Shown: positions 11,551-30,721 of the stretch, piece after piece
How positions within the stretch are numbered: position 1 is the stretch's first letter
Layout of the letters: each line of letters opens with the position of its first letter
Assembly: GCA_026745465.1 (NCBI GenBank)
Contig: JACYXH010000812.1
Location: forward strand, 2,230,954 to 2,294,953
DNA from: Lota lota
Lineage: Eukaryota; Chordata; Actinopteri; Gadiformes; Lotidae
Direction: 5' to 3'
Length of the DNA: 64,000 nucleotides
The notes under the pieces: generated by a model
The model's database searches: none
What the model saw: only the letters and a program-made list of their open reading frames with translations
Told to the model about the DNA's origin: nothing
Translations under genes and position numbers: made by a program

Positions 11551-14500
11551 AGTCATCTGTTGAACTGTGAGTTTGTGTGTGGCTTTAAGAGAGGTGTGAT
11601 ATGGGGGATATCATGAATGAGTGTTTAAAGAGCTTCTGTAAAACGAGCGCAGGTGAAGGGAAACTTAAAGATATATTCCACTTCCTGGTCTGGATTCTAT
11701 CCTGAACACAACTTCAGCAGATTATTCTGGTCGCCTGCCATACTATCAGCAATGTTTTTCAGCACTGATTGAATGTGTGTTTGAGTCTTCTATATCTCAT
11801 CTGTAGAGTGTGGAATGTTCTGTATCCCCATGACTTTAAAGATTATAAACATTGGGTTATACATTGGCCTGACATGCATAGGGGTTTATTTCAGTCAGAA
11901 CCACTCTTTGATATAGTAGGTCCTTTTCTATTAACACTGAAATAACAATATGCTTGATTTAAAAAATGATGTCAATCTCCTTCTGAATTAGTCTCTGAAA
12001 GTATTCCAGTTCATAGTCCAACAGAAGCCCAGACCTCACTTTCAATGCTCATGGGAGTCTTTCTTTCATTCACTATTACCGGTACTCTCATTTTTATACT
12101 CTCTCCCCCATTGATTATTTTAGTCTTGCTGCTGAAATGTTTGCTAGTCGGCTTTAGAAAGAAAATCGGAATGGGGTGCATCTATTTTCCCTTCTGTGCA
12201 TTTATAATTATATTCTTCATCATCATTTGGGTTAAGTCTTTCTTCTGGCCCTTTAACGTGATTGGTAGGTGACCTCATGTCCTCTGGACCTCAGAGAGGG
12301 GGGATCTAAAGCCGGGGGGGGGGGGGGGGGGGGGGGGCAGATGCCAGCTTATGCCAGACACAAGACCCTTATGTAATGCCCTTATGTAACCATAAACGGC
12401 AGCATTGTTGCAGGAACATGTTCACCTATACAATGATGTGGAACACCACCACCCTCAGGTCCAGGGCAGGGGTAAAGGTAGGCGGTGCTGGTGATGGGAA
12501 GAATACTTAGGGCTCTGCTTTTTTCTTTTCTGTCACTAGGCTTGAACCCAAATCATAACTATTTAGTCAATTAATTATTCTTCATGCTATCTCTGAAACT
12601 TAATATGTAAAGTCTTATGAATGGTGTCAGTCATATTTGAATATGTCTTTAACAACTTTGTGCCAATAAAATAAAACAATATCAATATACTTAGTTATGA
12701 ATCACATATCTGTGTTCCAAATTCAGAATATAGCTATATATTCATAATGATTTTATTTGCTTGTCTTTGTCTTTAACACTGAGCTGGATGTATCTGAACA
12801 GAGCAGTACCTGAGCTGCTTGCATAATGATGTCCTTTTATCTCTCCATTTAGGTGCTCTGATTGGCTGCATCATGTTTCATACCTGTCTCTGTTTGCTGC
12901 TGTGCTTCCAGAGGGCAGCACCTATGAGGACAGCGTCTATACTGAAGGCAGCGTCTGTGAAAGCGACATGGCGCTCTGCCGTCAAAGTGAAGGTCTGTGT
13001 CTGTTTTCACCATCTTTTATTTGATGCTAACTGAGTGTACCGTGACAATTATGTCAAATTATGGAGAACGAGATTTAGTTTGTGTTATGTATGCAATTTA
13101 TAGTGTCAATTGGATGCCTTGTTATTCCAATGCATTAGATAGCGCTCTACAGCACCAGTTAATTGTAATTGATACATTGTTCTACTGGCTATTATAAAGC
13201 AGAGTTAAAATGGATACCAATGCCTCTACCTGCGTTCTTGTGTCACTCAGTTAATTCCTAGTGTATCATCATATTATATGACAAACATTATAGTTTGGAT
13301 GGATGGATGGATGGAAGGATGGACGGATGGACTGCGGTAGGATTGATGTCTAAAGTAATGGATGGATAACACATGAATGGGTGTGTTTTGTTCTCTCCCA
13401 GAGCATGGCGAGGCTGACACCCTCACAGTGGCCAAACGGGTGGCTGGGGACGCCATAGATGAAGCCATTTCCAAAGCTGAGTTTCACACCGACAACCAGG
13501 TGCGATGGATGTTACCCATGTGCCCCTCACCTTTGGGGTCAGAACATGCAACCAAATGCATCGATCTCTTGAATAATATTGAATGCACTTTCAAATGTAT
13601 TTTATTTGTGCTTATTGAATACATTCAGATATTAAACATATGATTACATTGTGTTCACTCACTTTTCCTCATCAATCAGTGTGTGTGTGTTTGTGTCTGT
13701 GTGTGTCTTTATGTGTGTGGTTCAATTCCTCACTATACTTCAGCAGTTTCAATCACCAGGATGTATTTCCCAGGAGATTTTCTTTCCTTCTCTAATCTGA
13801 AAAGTATCGTAAGCGTTTTCACAGAGCACAGAGAAAACATTGAATGTGCTAAGAGGAATAATCTGCTTACGGCACACTTTGCCACACAGTAAAATTCCCT
13901 TCTTTGTCTTTATGTTGTTTGTTATTGTTGTTTACTGACCAGGCGAAGCAGAACGAGGCACTCTATCTACGGGAGCACAGAGGGGAACTCATCGAGGAAC
14001 TGGCCAAAACGATTGTCCAAAAAGTACAAAGTTCACTTTCATTTTCATTTTAGTTTTTATGTTTCATAGTTAGTCCAAAATGTTTGAGTTAATTTACTGT
14101 ACTGCACAAGGAACCGTACGCTGCCAGGAACAGGAGAACCAACTGAACAAGCTTGTGTGGGTGGACATCAGACCAGCTTGTAGAACTAATTGCTGGCATT
14201 TACATGAACAGATCATCAGCCGGAGGAAAGCCGTGGCTGAGATGAAGCCAGGATTTGACCAGGAATGCCACCCAGACTCTAGCCAGGACTCCCTCGCCCG
14301 CCAGGCCAAGATCTGGGTAAGAGGACCACCCCATAGGCAGGACCATTTTGATGGATGGTTGTGTGTGTGTGTGTATGTGAGTCTGTCTGTGTATGTCTGT
14401 GTGTGCATGCCTGTGTTTTTGTGTGTATGTGTTTTTGTGTGTTTTCAGACTTTGTCAACCTGAACAAAACATAACTTGTGATATACTGCCCTCTACTGGC

Positions 14501-17500
14501 TACCTATAACACTTACATTTGCGTCATTACCTATTTGTTCAGTACGCAGAAGGTTTATATGATAACTCCTGCATTGTCACTATACTGATGTTTGTCATTG
14601 TTTTTCCAGAGGTCCCAATCGGCCTTCTCTCTGTTGGACAACAACTCCCCAGAGTTGAATCCTCCAATGGGGCTAAAGAATGAGGGGGGAGGGTCTGCCA
14701 TGTCTGCCTGGCAGAGTGTGGACCGTCTTCTAGACAACTCTAGTAAGATATAGGTGTCCATGGTGTTAGCTTAAAGATTTTCTTTATTTTTTTGTGTAAT
14801 ATATAATAACAAAATCTAACCACAGTACCAAATACAGTCTATTGCAACTGCTGTGACTGATTGCAGTAACTCGTTCTATTTTTGTGTTTGGTTACTCTTG
14901 AAAATGAAGATGTTGTTTGTCCATGTTTGGTATTTTTTAACCTTTTTTTGGCCAGCATGGTACCTTCTATATAGTGGATGAGGTGTCATATCGCCCCCAA
15001 ACACACACAAACACACTCACTATTGAAAGCACTGTTTGTGTGTTGAAAAGCGCAATATAAATGCAACGTATTACTATTAACAATGATTACCTTACCCTTA
15101 TGTGTATCTAATGGTTCTGTTATCCCGGGCAACCTAATTGTTCTGGTGGGCTGCGTCCCCAGTGCTGAAGAGCCCGGACGGGAACTGGATCACCCTGCAG
15201 AGCGGCCAGCTGTCCCGGCCCAGCCTGCTCACCCGGAGGAAGAGCCTGGTGTTCAGCGCCTTGGAGCAGGAGTCCGGCCTGGTGTCCGCCTACAGTGCCA
15301 TGGCCTCGGACCCTGAGACCCCGCCCGAGTATTGCAGCTCCTGGGGGGCCGTCCTGCAGGACCTCCACAAGAAGCTGACCGACGGCGGCCTGGACATCCC
15401 GGACCTCGAGGGAGATCCGCAGACTCCCTCGCGTCTGGTCGGCCGGCGGTCCAGCGTAGACGGCGAGGGGCTCTCCAAGCACCGCCGGCCCTCGCTGGCC
15501 TTCATGAAGAGGCAGCTGCCTCTGGAGATCAGGAGGCCGTCGTCCTCGCGGAGAACCAGCGTCATCAACCTCAACTTTAACCCGGAAGGGACCGCGGAGG
15601 GGGAGAGCAGCGGGGGGGAGGAGCTTAAGGACTCTGGCAGGGTCAGGAGATCACGACGGAGGAGGAGGAGTAAGACGGAGAAGGTAAGTTCAAGAGATGA
15701 TCTATTTATTTTATATAAAAAATAGAGGAATTATTCAATATATTAAACCAGTGAAGCTCAAACAAACAAATGGATCAAATTATGTAGGAACCCTGTTAAA
15801 TTGAAAAAATATAGTCACATTTGCATGCTTAACTTAATTATCATGAAAAACACCTACCTCAGCCCTTTTTGTTCTTCAATTTACAGAAGTGCAACAAAAA
15901 TCCCAAGGATGTGAACAATGGGAATCACATGCCCAACTCCCAATCCCAGCATGCATCTGATGCCACCGCTCCCGACACGCTGACCTCGGAGGCCGCCACA
16001 CCCGACCCCTTTGACCTCGAGGGCGGCGTCCACTGCCAGGAAGGGAGCGTCATGGGCGAGGAGCTGGTGTACAGACTGCAGCAGTTAGCGAGGCAGGGCA
16101 GCCTCTCGGACGCCTCCATTGCCGGGGGCGACGACGAAGGGCTCCACCTGGGGACAGAGGAGGAGGAGCAGAAGAAGAGCAGAGACAGAGCGGAAGGGCA
16201 GCTGGAAGAGTGTGGGAGGTCTAGCCATGAGGGGGATGAGGATAGGACAAGATCGGAGAACACATTCCAAGAGGACAGGATGGACTGGATATACCAGAAA
16301 AGGGAAGAAGAACACAGACACGAGGAGGAGGAGGAGGAGGAGGAGGAGGAGGAGGATGAGGAGGAGGCAGTGAAGGAGATGAAGATGGAATACAACTTGT
16401 GTCGGATTGCCACTCAGTCCAGAGTGGCCTACTCCTCATCCACTCATCTGGAGCTAAACAGGGCCTGCCAGAGCGTGGGAGGCTGGAAAACAGGGGGTGG
16501 AGAAAGTGAGGAGGAGGAGGTGACTGGGAGAAACGGCCAGACGGCGGAGGAGGAGAAGGAGAAGCTGGTGATCCAACTGCTCCATCTAGAGAGCCAGGTC
16601 AGGGCGAACCAGTTCTCCTCCACGCAGGACGAGCTGGACCGGGTCGGTCGAGGGGACGACGACCGAGAGAGAGAGGGCGGCGCCAGAGGAGAGGAGCTGG
16701 CCGCCAAGCTGTGCCGATTGGCCGAGCAGGTCAGCGCCCGGGAGTTCTCGTCCACTGATGACGAGTGGGAGAGCTTGGGTCGGAGCAAGGCGGAGATGCG
16801 AGGGAGGGAGGGCGGAGGAGGGTCTAGGGGGATGTTGGAGAAGGAGACGTTCCGTTGGAGGAGGGAGGCAGAGAAGGCCTTCCCGCTGTCTCAGCTCCAG
16901 GACTCGGACAGTCTGGTCACCGCCTCGCAGTTTTCCTCCACGGAGGATGAGTTGGACCGGGCAGAAGGAGGTGATGGTGTAGGTGGAGGAAGAGGCGGGT
17001 GGGAAGCAGTGAACAGAAGTGACCCCGGGGCGGGAAGGGAGACGAAGGAACCGTGGTTCTTGAGGGTGGAGCGAGAGGAGATGTCAATGGAATCGACAGC
17101 TGAGATGAAGGGAAGCATGGTGAATTTAGCCAGGGGGAAGTTTGATTGCTTGGATGCCCAAGAGGCCAAAGGTATCCCAAAGGCTGATGTAGCCCAAGCC
17201 ATGGAAGAATGGGGAATGACCACAGACAGCCAAGACAATGACGGAAATCATGCCGAGTCGTCTGAGTGTAGGCGACATGGTGAGGAGAGGACACCGGAGG
17301 GAATAGTCCACCAAGAAAGGACATTGGAGGAAGGAGAACATGAGTATTCAAGTCTCAGTGGAGGATGTGGTGTGGAGGACAAAGACTGGCCTCAGGAAGA
17401 CCAGATGGAAGTTCTGTCATGTGCTCCCGTCGAACGAGAGCAAGAGAACAAAGAAAGATGGTTACAAACAGGGCAGGGAGAGGAGACTGAGATTTGCAAG

Positions 17501-18614
17501 GATCCAACTACCACCATAACTGAAACAAGGGTCTCAAAATATGAGATTTTACGTTATAAACTGGGGTTGGATAACTCTGAAGAAAAGCAGGTGTTTCTGG
17601 CCAGAAATTGGCGACAAGCAGAAACCAAAAGTGACACGAGTGAACATGAAGAGGTGGGATTGGACAGAATAATGAGCGAGAGGACCATGAGAGAGGAAAG
17701 GGACAGCGATCTGTACAAAGTAGATACAGAGAAGGCTGTATTATCCAAAGAGGCGGTGGGGGAACACGGCGGGTATGCGTCACAGGAAAAAGACCATTCT
17801 GAGACAGTGGAGAGACAAGGCGATCGAACAACTCTGGGGTTGATCTGCAGCAGCGAGGGAGACTTGTGCCATGAAATGAGAACTGGAGGAGATAGTATGG
17901 CAGGAGGGTCGGAGGAGCAGTGGGTGATCGCCAGTGGAAGCCAAGCTGGAGACATTAACCCAGAAGATCAAACATCCATACTGTCCCCAGAGGAGATTCA
18001 AAACGTAAGAGAGGCCAGGTCCAGAGTGTCGCTATGGAGGCTAAAGAAAGGCCTGGTGATACACAATGCAATCAGTAGATACAATCATAGTATAAAAATT
18101 TTTAATATGCTACATAATGGATACGCTACAACATTTTCCATTAAAATAACATTTGTTGTGCATCACCACCATAGGAGGTTATTTGCATTGCAAGGCAATG
18201 GCTATACTAACTTATGTTACTAGAAATTACTTTATTACTTATGAGTGGCTCGCCTTTAACTGTATCTCTATTTCTCTATTCCATTATCCGTTATCTCCTG
18301 CCTCTTGTGTTGGTGTCTATGGATTGGTTTAAGGATTTGCATTTGGAGCTAGATAGATGATGCAATGTAATCGCAAAAGGACCTCACTAAAATTGTCTTG
18401 AAGCAGTGGTAAAACAATTATAATATCACTAAGTGAAATCAACATCTCTTTATATTTAGCTAACCTTCACCCTTATTGTTTTGAAAGATTTACACTTTTT
18501 TAAATTGTGAACTGTAAAATAACATTTCAAATTGTAAGAAATACATGTATTGTTATTGTATCTCTATGTGTGTGTGTGTGTCTGTCTGTCTGTGTGTCTG
18601 TTTATGTGTGTGGT

Positions 18615-18657
<43 letters not shown>

Positions 18658-18712
18658 TCATGTGTGTGATTGTGTGTGTGTGTGTGTGTGCGCAAGTGTT
18701 CATGTGTGTGGT

Positions 18713-18777
<65 letters not shown>

Positions 18778-20490
18778 AGGTACTCGGCAGTGTCTCTGCG
18801 CAGCCTGACCACAGAGATGCTGAAGGTGTTGAACGCCACTGAGGCGCTCCTCCACGGGGTGGGAGGGGCCAAGGACCCCGCCCCCCCCCAGCTCCTGCTG
18901 TCCCTCGACACAGACCCTCTGAGGCTGGACCAGCAGTTCTCCAGGCTGGAGGAGAACGTAAGACGACGTGTCATTACTCATTACCGCCGCAGATGACTGT
19001 TTACCACTGAGCAGACGCTTCTATCCAATATAAATTTCATAAAGTAGTAGAATAGATGCCATTGATATAAGAGCACCACGACTCTGGGTGAACCTGCCAG
19101 AGGATGTCATGCTAGCAACATCATTCACTTTTAAATCTCTCTTCAAAGCCCATTTTGATATACTGGCTATTAATGTATGCCTCCCTTTTCTATCTGTGAT
19201 TTCCTTGGACTGTCTTGTTTTATTATTACTCTGTTTTTGCATATGTGTGTTCTGTGTGTATTGTTTTGACTGTTTTCTTGTAAAGCACTTTTGTAAGGAT
19301 TGTTTTAAAGAAGTCCTATATAAATCAAGGTTAAAGATAATATGGTACTTTATTGATCATAGATGGGACATTCGGGTTAATAAAGTATACCGTATGACCA
19401 TATTTAAATTCACAATGTGTATCATTTTAACTAGCTCATAGTTTAAAATGACCTGCACATATCTGTTGTCAATGCTGATCGCTAGTGATTTCAATTGTGA
19501 TATCAATAAAATCACAACCTATAACTGATATATTCTATAAATATAAGATGCTGGCCACCCCATACCTCTCTCTTTGTTAACAAGAATCTTACTATCGACA
19601 CTCCCAAAACCCCTCTCACTCACGCCACTCATCCAGCCGCTCTACGCTAGCTCACGTCCCACAGTCGTACAGCCAGTTGAGAGCGGACAGATCAATCTAA
19701 CACATTGAGACTTTAATGGTTAACTATTATTATTAGTAATGATTCCTACATGGGGATGTCCTGCAGGTCTATGTGGCGGCAGGCACTGTGTTCAGCCTGG
19801 AGTCTGAGCTGGGGGGCCTGGAGGAGTGTGCCAGGGCGGTGAGCGGAGACACCCCCGACGGAGAGCTGTCCTTCCTGGAGGAGCAGGTGGCCTCGGCAGC
19901 CGCCAAGGTGCACCAGTCTGAGCTCCAGGTGGGAGTCGATTCACGTTTTTATTAAGTGACGGGTATAGGAAATAGGGAAACTCTGTGGAAGAGTATTTGG
20001 TGCTTGTTGCCCCAAGAACCACCGACCAACTTTGACATAAAATGAATAACATGAAATATATATTTAGCTTCATTTTTGTTTACTACGCTGCAGGTATCGA
20101 ACATCTCTGCTAGGATCGCAGCCCTGAAGAGCGCCGGTCTGAAAGTAGATTCTCAGTCCCGGATCACTCAGGCCAGGACGATACCCACTATGGTATTGGC
20201 AGATAAAAAAAGACATGTGTAAAGGAGTTGAACAGGGTACAAACGCTGCATGTTTTAAAGAGAAGGTTGATTAGTGGTTGACAACACCTGCCATTAACTC
20301 ACCAGTCTTATAGCCAAGTCCCGAGAGCCACTCCCCCTCCTATCACTATCGCTCTGCTACAGACAGAGCTCAACCACTCAGTGCTGCAATTCTTACTGTA
20401 TATCTGCTGTCTCTGTATCTCCACTACAGCCAAATGATGTCCCCTCCTCTCGGCAGCTCAGGAGGAGGTTACCTGCTACACCGGTGGAAG
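7907..20490 (+). CDS. myrip: Myosin VIIA and Rab interacting protein (Slac2-c), nearly complete
   Basis: MyRIP links Rab27 on melanosomes and secretory granules to myosin VIIa/Va and actin, and also anchors PKA and exocyst components. Fourteen coding exons were traced, all with GT/AG borders and consistent phase, giving about 1,369 codons against 859 residues in the human protein. The excess comes mainly from exon 10. Order: N-terminal Rab27-binding domain with FYVE-type zinc finger (exons 1-3), medial Ser-rich region (4-9), acidic repeat exon (10), C-terminal coiled segment (11-14). MYRIP rather than melanophilin is shown by [20 protein letters not shown] and SVDRLLDN[10 protein letters not shown]. 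The last exon, coding the C-terminal 40-50 residues, was not found; exon 14 ends in phase 1 with a donor at 20491. The next gene, plxdc2, is convergent. Confidence 0.95.
8025..8041. repeat. Poly-C run (17) just inside myrip intron 1
   Basis: Seventeen consecutive C begin eight bases after the exon 1 donor. Confidence 0.95.
9175..9317. mobile_element. Partial copy of a short TTAA-type MITE
   Basis: The sequence matches the right half of the element at 62064-62475: a shared core (AGTTGGTTG..AACCTCAC, then an ACTAAATCCTA/ACAAAATCGTA-like stretch) and the same CACCTTTAA-like end. Only one end is preserved here. It lies in myrip intron 1. Confidence 0.6.
9842..9890. repeat. (CA)n microsatellite
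   Basis: Pure CA run in myrip intron 1. Confidence 0.95.
10640..10780. repeat. (TG)n / (TATG)n compound microsatellite
   Basis: TG repeats flank a TATG tetranucleotide run, starting about 30 bases after the myrip exon 2 donor. Confidence 0.9.
11478..11547. repeat. (TG)n microsatellite
   Basis: Pure TG run in myrip intron 3. The remainder of that intron (11129-12911) shows no coding signal. Confidence 0.95.
12314..12337. repeat. Poly-G run (24)
   Basis: Twenty-four consecutive G in myrip intron 3. Confidence 0.95.
12912..15683 (+). CDS. myrip: myrip exons 4-9: medial region
   Basis: Exons are 12912-12992, 13402-13499, 13943-14023, 14212-14316, 14610-14742 and 15163-15683. Matches to mammalian MYRIP are clear: [41 protein letters not shown], and [10 protein letters not shown]. 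Exon 9 (521 nt) ends in a basic [12 protein letters not shown] stretch before its donor at 15684. In mammals this middle part contacts myosins and PKA regulatory subunits; the exact binding residues cannot be assigned here. Confidence 0.92.
13299..13330. repeat. (GGAT)n short repeat
   Basis: Imperfect ATGG/GGAT tetranucleotide run in myrip intron 4. Confidence 0.8.
14960..15090 (+). mobile_element. SINE-like 3' tail, copy 1
   Basis: The block from GATGAGGTGTCATAT through GAAAAGCGCAATATAAATGCAA to ATTATTAAC-type sequence is repeated at 54660-54790. Endings of the form GCGCTATATAAATGCAA followed by A/T-rich repeats are typical of fish retroposons. It lies in myrip intron 8. Confidence 0.6.
15887..18004 (+). 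CDS. myrip: myrip exon 10: giant acidic exon with repeated motif
   Basis: This 2,118-nt exon (706 codons, phase 0 at both ends) begins after ACAG at 15883-15886 and ends at a GTAAGA donor at 18005. It holds a long Glu/Asp run (about 16320-16370). It also holds a motif of the form hydrophobic heptads + Q-x(6)-SST-x-DELDR: clear copies near 16561-16652, 16696-16787 and 16879-16970, and weaker ones near 16054-16117 and 16384-16463. Human MYRIP has a single counterpart (ELAMKMSEKETSSGEDQE) and melanophilin one ([20 protein letters not shown]), where the region binds the myosin Va exon-F segment. The frame stays open past the donor to 18223, but the following residues look non-coding. The rest is low-complexity, charged and probably disordered. 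Confidence 0.88.
18568..18777. repeat. (TG)n tract running into the myrip exon 11 acceptor
   Basis: Interrupted TG repeats from 18568 end in a pure run (about 18717-18774) that reaches the CAG acceptor at 18775-18777 with no pyrimidine tract between. Confidence 0.95.
18778..20490 (+). CDS. myrip: myrip exons 11-14: C-terminal segment
   Basis: Exons are 18778-18957, 19767-19928, 20094-20192 and 20430-20490. They encode [68 protein letters not shown] and [13 protein letters not shown], each close to mammalian MYRIP (ending before its NHNFILQG tail). The region is predicted coiled coil, containing the actin-binding part of the Slac2 family. The following exon is missing. Confidence 0.92.
19025..19345 (+). 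mobile_element. 3' end of a non-LTR retrotransposon (LINE) fragment
   Basis: The plus strand encodes [20 protein letters not shown], the common C-terminal signature of many fish LINE ORF2 proteins (NLP..R.A.SL..FK..LK). It is followed by a 3' tail with TGTAAAGCACTTT and CCTATATAAATCAAGG. Frames are broken upstream. It sits in myrip intron 11. Confidence 0.6.
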
Positions 20491-23400
20491 GTAAGGGTCC
20501 CTCTTCATATCTCATGTACGTGGTGCACACCTGGGTTGTATATTTTCAATATCGTCATCATGATCTTTTAAAAAGAGTTACTAAATGAATACATAAGTAG
20601 AATCTCCTTTGCTAGTTAATTAACCAATTAACTTTAAAGTTGCAATCTCGAAGATTTTCATGTAAATAAAGGTCTGTTAAGACACCACCGCCGATTGAGG
20701 GAACACAATGGTTATTGAGCCTATGGCCCACTGATTAAAGCCCTTGCTTTTGCAGTATTATGAATGTCCCAAACTGGGTGTCGGTTGGGACATTCCCGTG
20801 AAAAATCAGTTAGTTGTGGGTTTTCCATCACCCAGCAGTGGTTCTTCTGCCACAGTAGAGAGGCAAAGCTAACGCAACAGACTGCACTTCAACTCAATTG
20901 TATGTGAAGTGGCAGAGCTTTTTTCTGGTTTCTGCTAGCATTGCCAGTAAACCGACTGCCAATTGCCAAACGTCACACAGGTGACACCATATCACCATAG
21001 GTGTCACCAAAGAGAACTAAACGAATATCTTCGAGTTTGGCACTTTAATTGAACTTCACTATTAATTTAACATTACGATTACAGATCAATATAATTAAGT
21101 TGTATATAAGATATGTCAAATCCCCCAAAAACATAATAGCTAACAATTGTGTGTGAACTACCTTGCAATTGACTGGTATCCCATTCATGGTATCTCTCTC
21201 TGCCTTATACCCATAGCGTAGGCTTGGATAGAAAACCTTACTGGAAAACTTTATTATGATAAGTATTACCTGACCTAATTACAGTAAATAACTAGCTGCC
21301 TGTGTGTGTTCTCGTATGTCTGATAAGGAAAGGAAGCTTGAGCAGTGTTGCCTAGCGACGTGTGCATACTAAGCCTTGCGGACCACCAGGTCTACTACCA
21401 CCACCAGAGGAATGCCTTGATCTTCAGCCTCTGCATCTTATAGGGTATTTGAGATGTTCTTAGCCAACGAAGTGATAGCTGCCTTTTAACGACACTAAAC
21501 CAATAAATATAAATATTTATGGGCTTTTCTATGACCGTGGATTATAGACTTCCTAACGGTATGATCCAAGTGATGATCAAAGTGAGAAATTGTCAAACCA
21601 TATAATAGGAATTGTTTAATTTAGCTTAAAATGAATATGTCAGCATTGGGTGTTCATTTTGAGTTGTTTGTTCTTAGTTGATCTTTTCTGCCGCAAGGGG
21701 TCTCTCAATCAAAACAAAAACAAAAGAAGTAGCATGGGCACATGGGAGTTGTCCTCACCACCATTTCTGGTAAATATATGTGTTGTAGCCCAGTAATGTT
21801 ATCCATGGTTCCACACATGTTTTGAAGATTGTCAATGTATGGGAAACCAGGATCACGTCGTTTTTTCGGACGGATAAAAATATAAAATAATAAAATGTTT
21901 CCCCGGGGGTTAGAGGGTAAAGGGCACCGAATGTAACGGACCGTTACCATGAATAAAAACTGCGGAATTCTCTTGGTTTTACCATTGTTGGAAACACTTG
22001 GGATAATGTAGTACACAACTCAACAAAATGTACAGCATAGGCCTAGTCATTTTTTAGATATTTTAATGCAGAAATGTTGCATATTATACCTTTAAGTTTG
22101 AAATCCACAGTATACAAAATTATTGAAGGCCTTTCATATATGAAGCCACTCCTTAAAGGCTGTACAGATAACAAAATGCAATCTCCCTTATACACATACC
22201 CTTACATATACCTTATACATAAGCTGCATACCCTTAAATTTACTTTACAGTGAGCAACAAATGTTCTGAGGGAGGATTTAGAAATTGGGGGAAAATTATT
22301 TTAACTGCGCGATTTGTTATGCTGCCAAATATTTGTCGGTTGATTTTCATTCAGCATTTTCACTGTATTTCTTGGTAGTACAGTTAACAGTAAGATTTAA
22401 ATGTTTGTTCATCTTTTGGAATTGTGCTTCAAATAAAATAAATTCAGTATTTTCATGGCTATGACTTTAATTAATGACAAAGAAGGTAAAAATGTATAAT
22501 AAATAAACTTTTAGAGACCCCTACGTTCCAAAAAACATGTTTTATGGTTCAACAAATCTGTCTGATGTGCAGAACTAGTCACCACAGTGTCATTTTCACA
22601 TTCCTCCACTGAAGAATTTGGCACATGTAAGAGCACAGTTTGTGAAACTATCCCGGTCCATTATATGCTAAATATTTGACAGGTTTACCCCAAGAGCAAT
22701 GCTGTCCATCCATTTGTGTGTGTGCATGCATGTGTGTGGCGAGACTTCCAAATTGCATATCCATAGACATTATCATTCTCGATAAAAGCAAAAAGCAGAG
22801 AACTGTTTGTGTAGTTCATTAAACAACAGACCTAACTCCACTGAAGGTGATTTAAATGGAGGAGCTACTTGTGGACAAGAGGATCTTTTCAAGTCTCAGA
22901 TAATTTTCACAACAAAAACAAAAGTCAGAGGTCAGAACAAAGCTAAGTGGGGGCGGGGCTTAACTGCGATGGGAACTATGCGCCCGCCATCTGCCCTCCA
23001 CAAGGTGGACACCGGCCGCTGGGAAATGTGCTCAGTATTTTGGAGCGGAGGAGGAAATAACACTGGTCTGCCACATTCCTCCTGCCCAGGGAAGTGTGAA
23101 CGACACAGCGCCATTCTGCAGGAGAACGGACGTCTTTGTGAACCAACCTGAACAGACCGTCAACACCGCGGTGAGCGACTTGGGTCTTTGCCTCGCGGTT
23201 GACACGCACAGTGAATGACCTGGGCAGACAGTTCAGCAAACACTTTTTTTTAAAGGATTTGTTTGTGGCTCTGTAGTGTCTGGTGTTTTGATGCGTGTCT
23301 CAACATGGATCTGTCACCAGGCAGATGTCACTTAAAATGGATTTGGAATCACACCAATACAAACATTCTCTTATCTGTTTCAGTCAGCACTGATGAGAGG

Positions 23401-23648
23401 TAATGGATCAACAATCACGCTTTCGACTCCGTCTGTTAAATTCATAAATACTTAATTCCTCATAGAGGTTTTTACTTTTCCTCTTCTGGATTCTCTAATT
23501 CTTTCCTCAAAATAAACTCGAGGAAAAATCTGCCAAACAGGAACAAATGCAATTTCCCTTTTTGTCACTCTGGAAGAAAAGAGATATGCGTTTCTAGCAG
23601 AGCATTCTAGCTCCCATCTTAAGGCCTTCTGGGATATGTAGTTGCCAG
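20491..23648. other. Interval between myrip and plxdc2 (convergent)
   Basis: It should hold the last myrip exon and both 3' UTRs, but no convincing MYRIP tail was found. AATAAA signals on the plus strand occur (for example near 22434-22440 and 22498-22505). A GC-box-like stretch (GGGGGCGGGGC) lies near 22949 and a donor-like CCGCG|GTGAGC near 23170; with nothing downstream to pair them with, no gene is called. Confidence 0.4.

Positions 23649-30721
<7,073 letters not shown>

Noticed and set aside
18005-18223. Continuation of the myrip exon 10 frame past 18004
   Set aside because: A consensus donor lies at 18005, the following exon joins in phase, and the residues after it ([10 protein letters not shown]...) are unlike the acidic exon.
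22807-23151. 114-residue plus-strand frame considered as the missing myrip tail
   Set aside because: Only a few residues (ILQ-like) agree with the mammalian tail and its upstream part looks non-coding; kept as an open question only.
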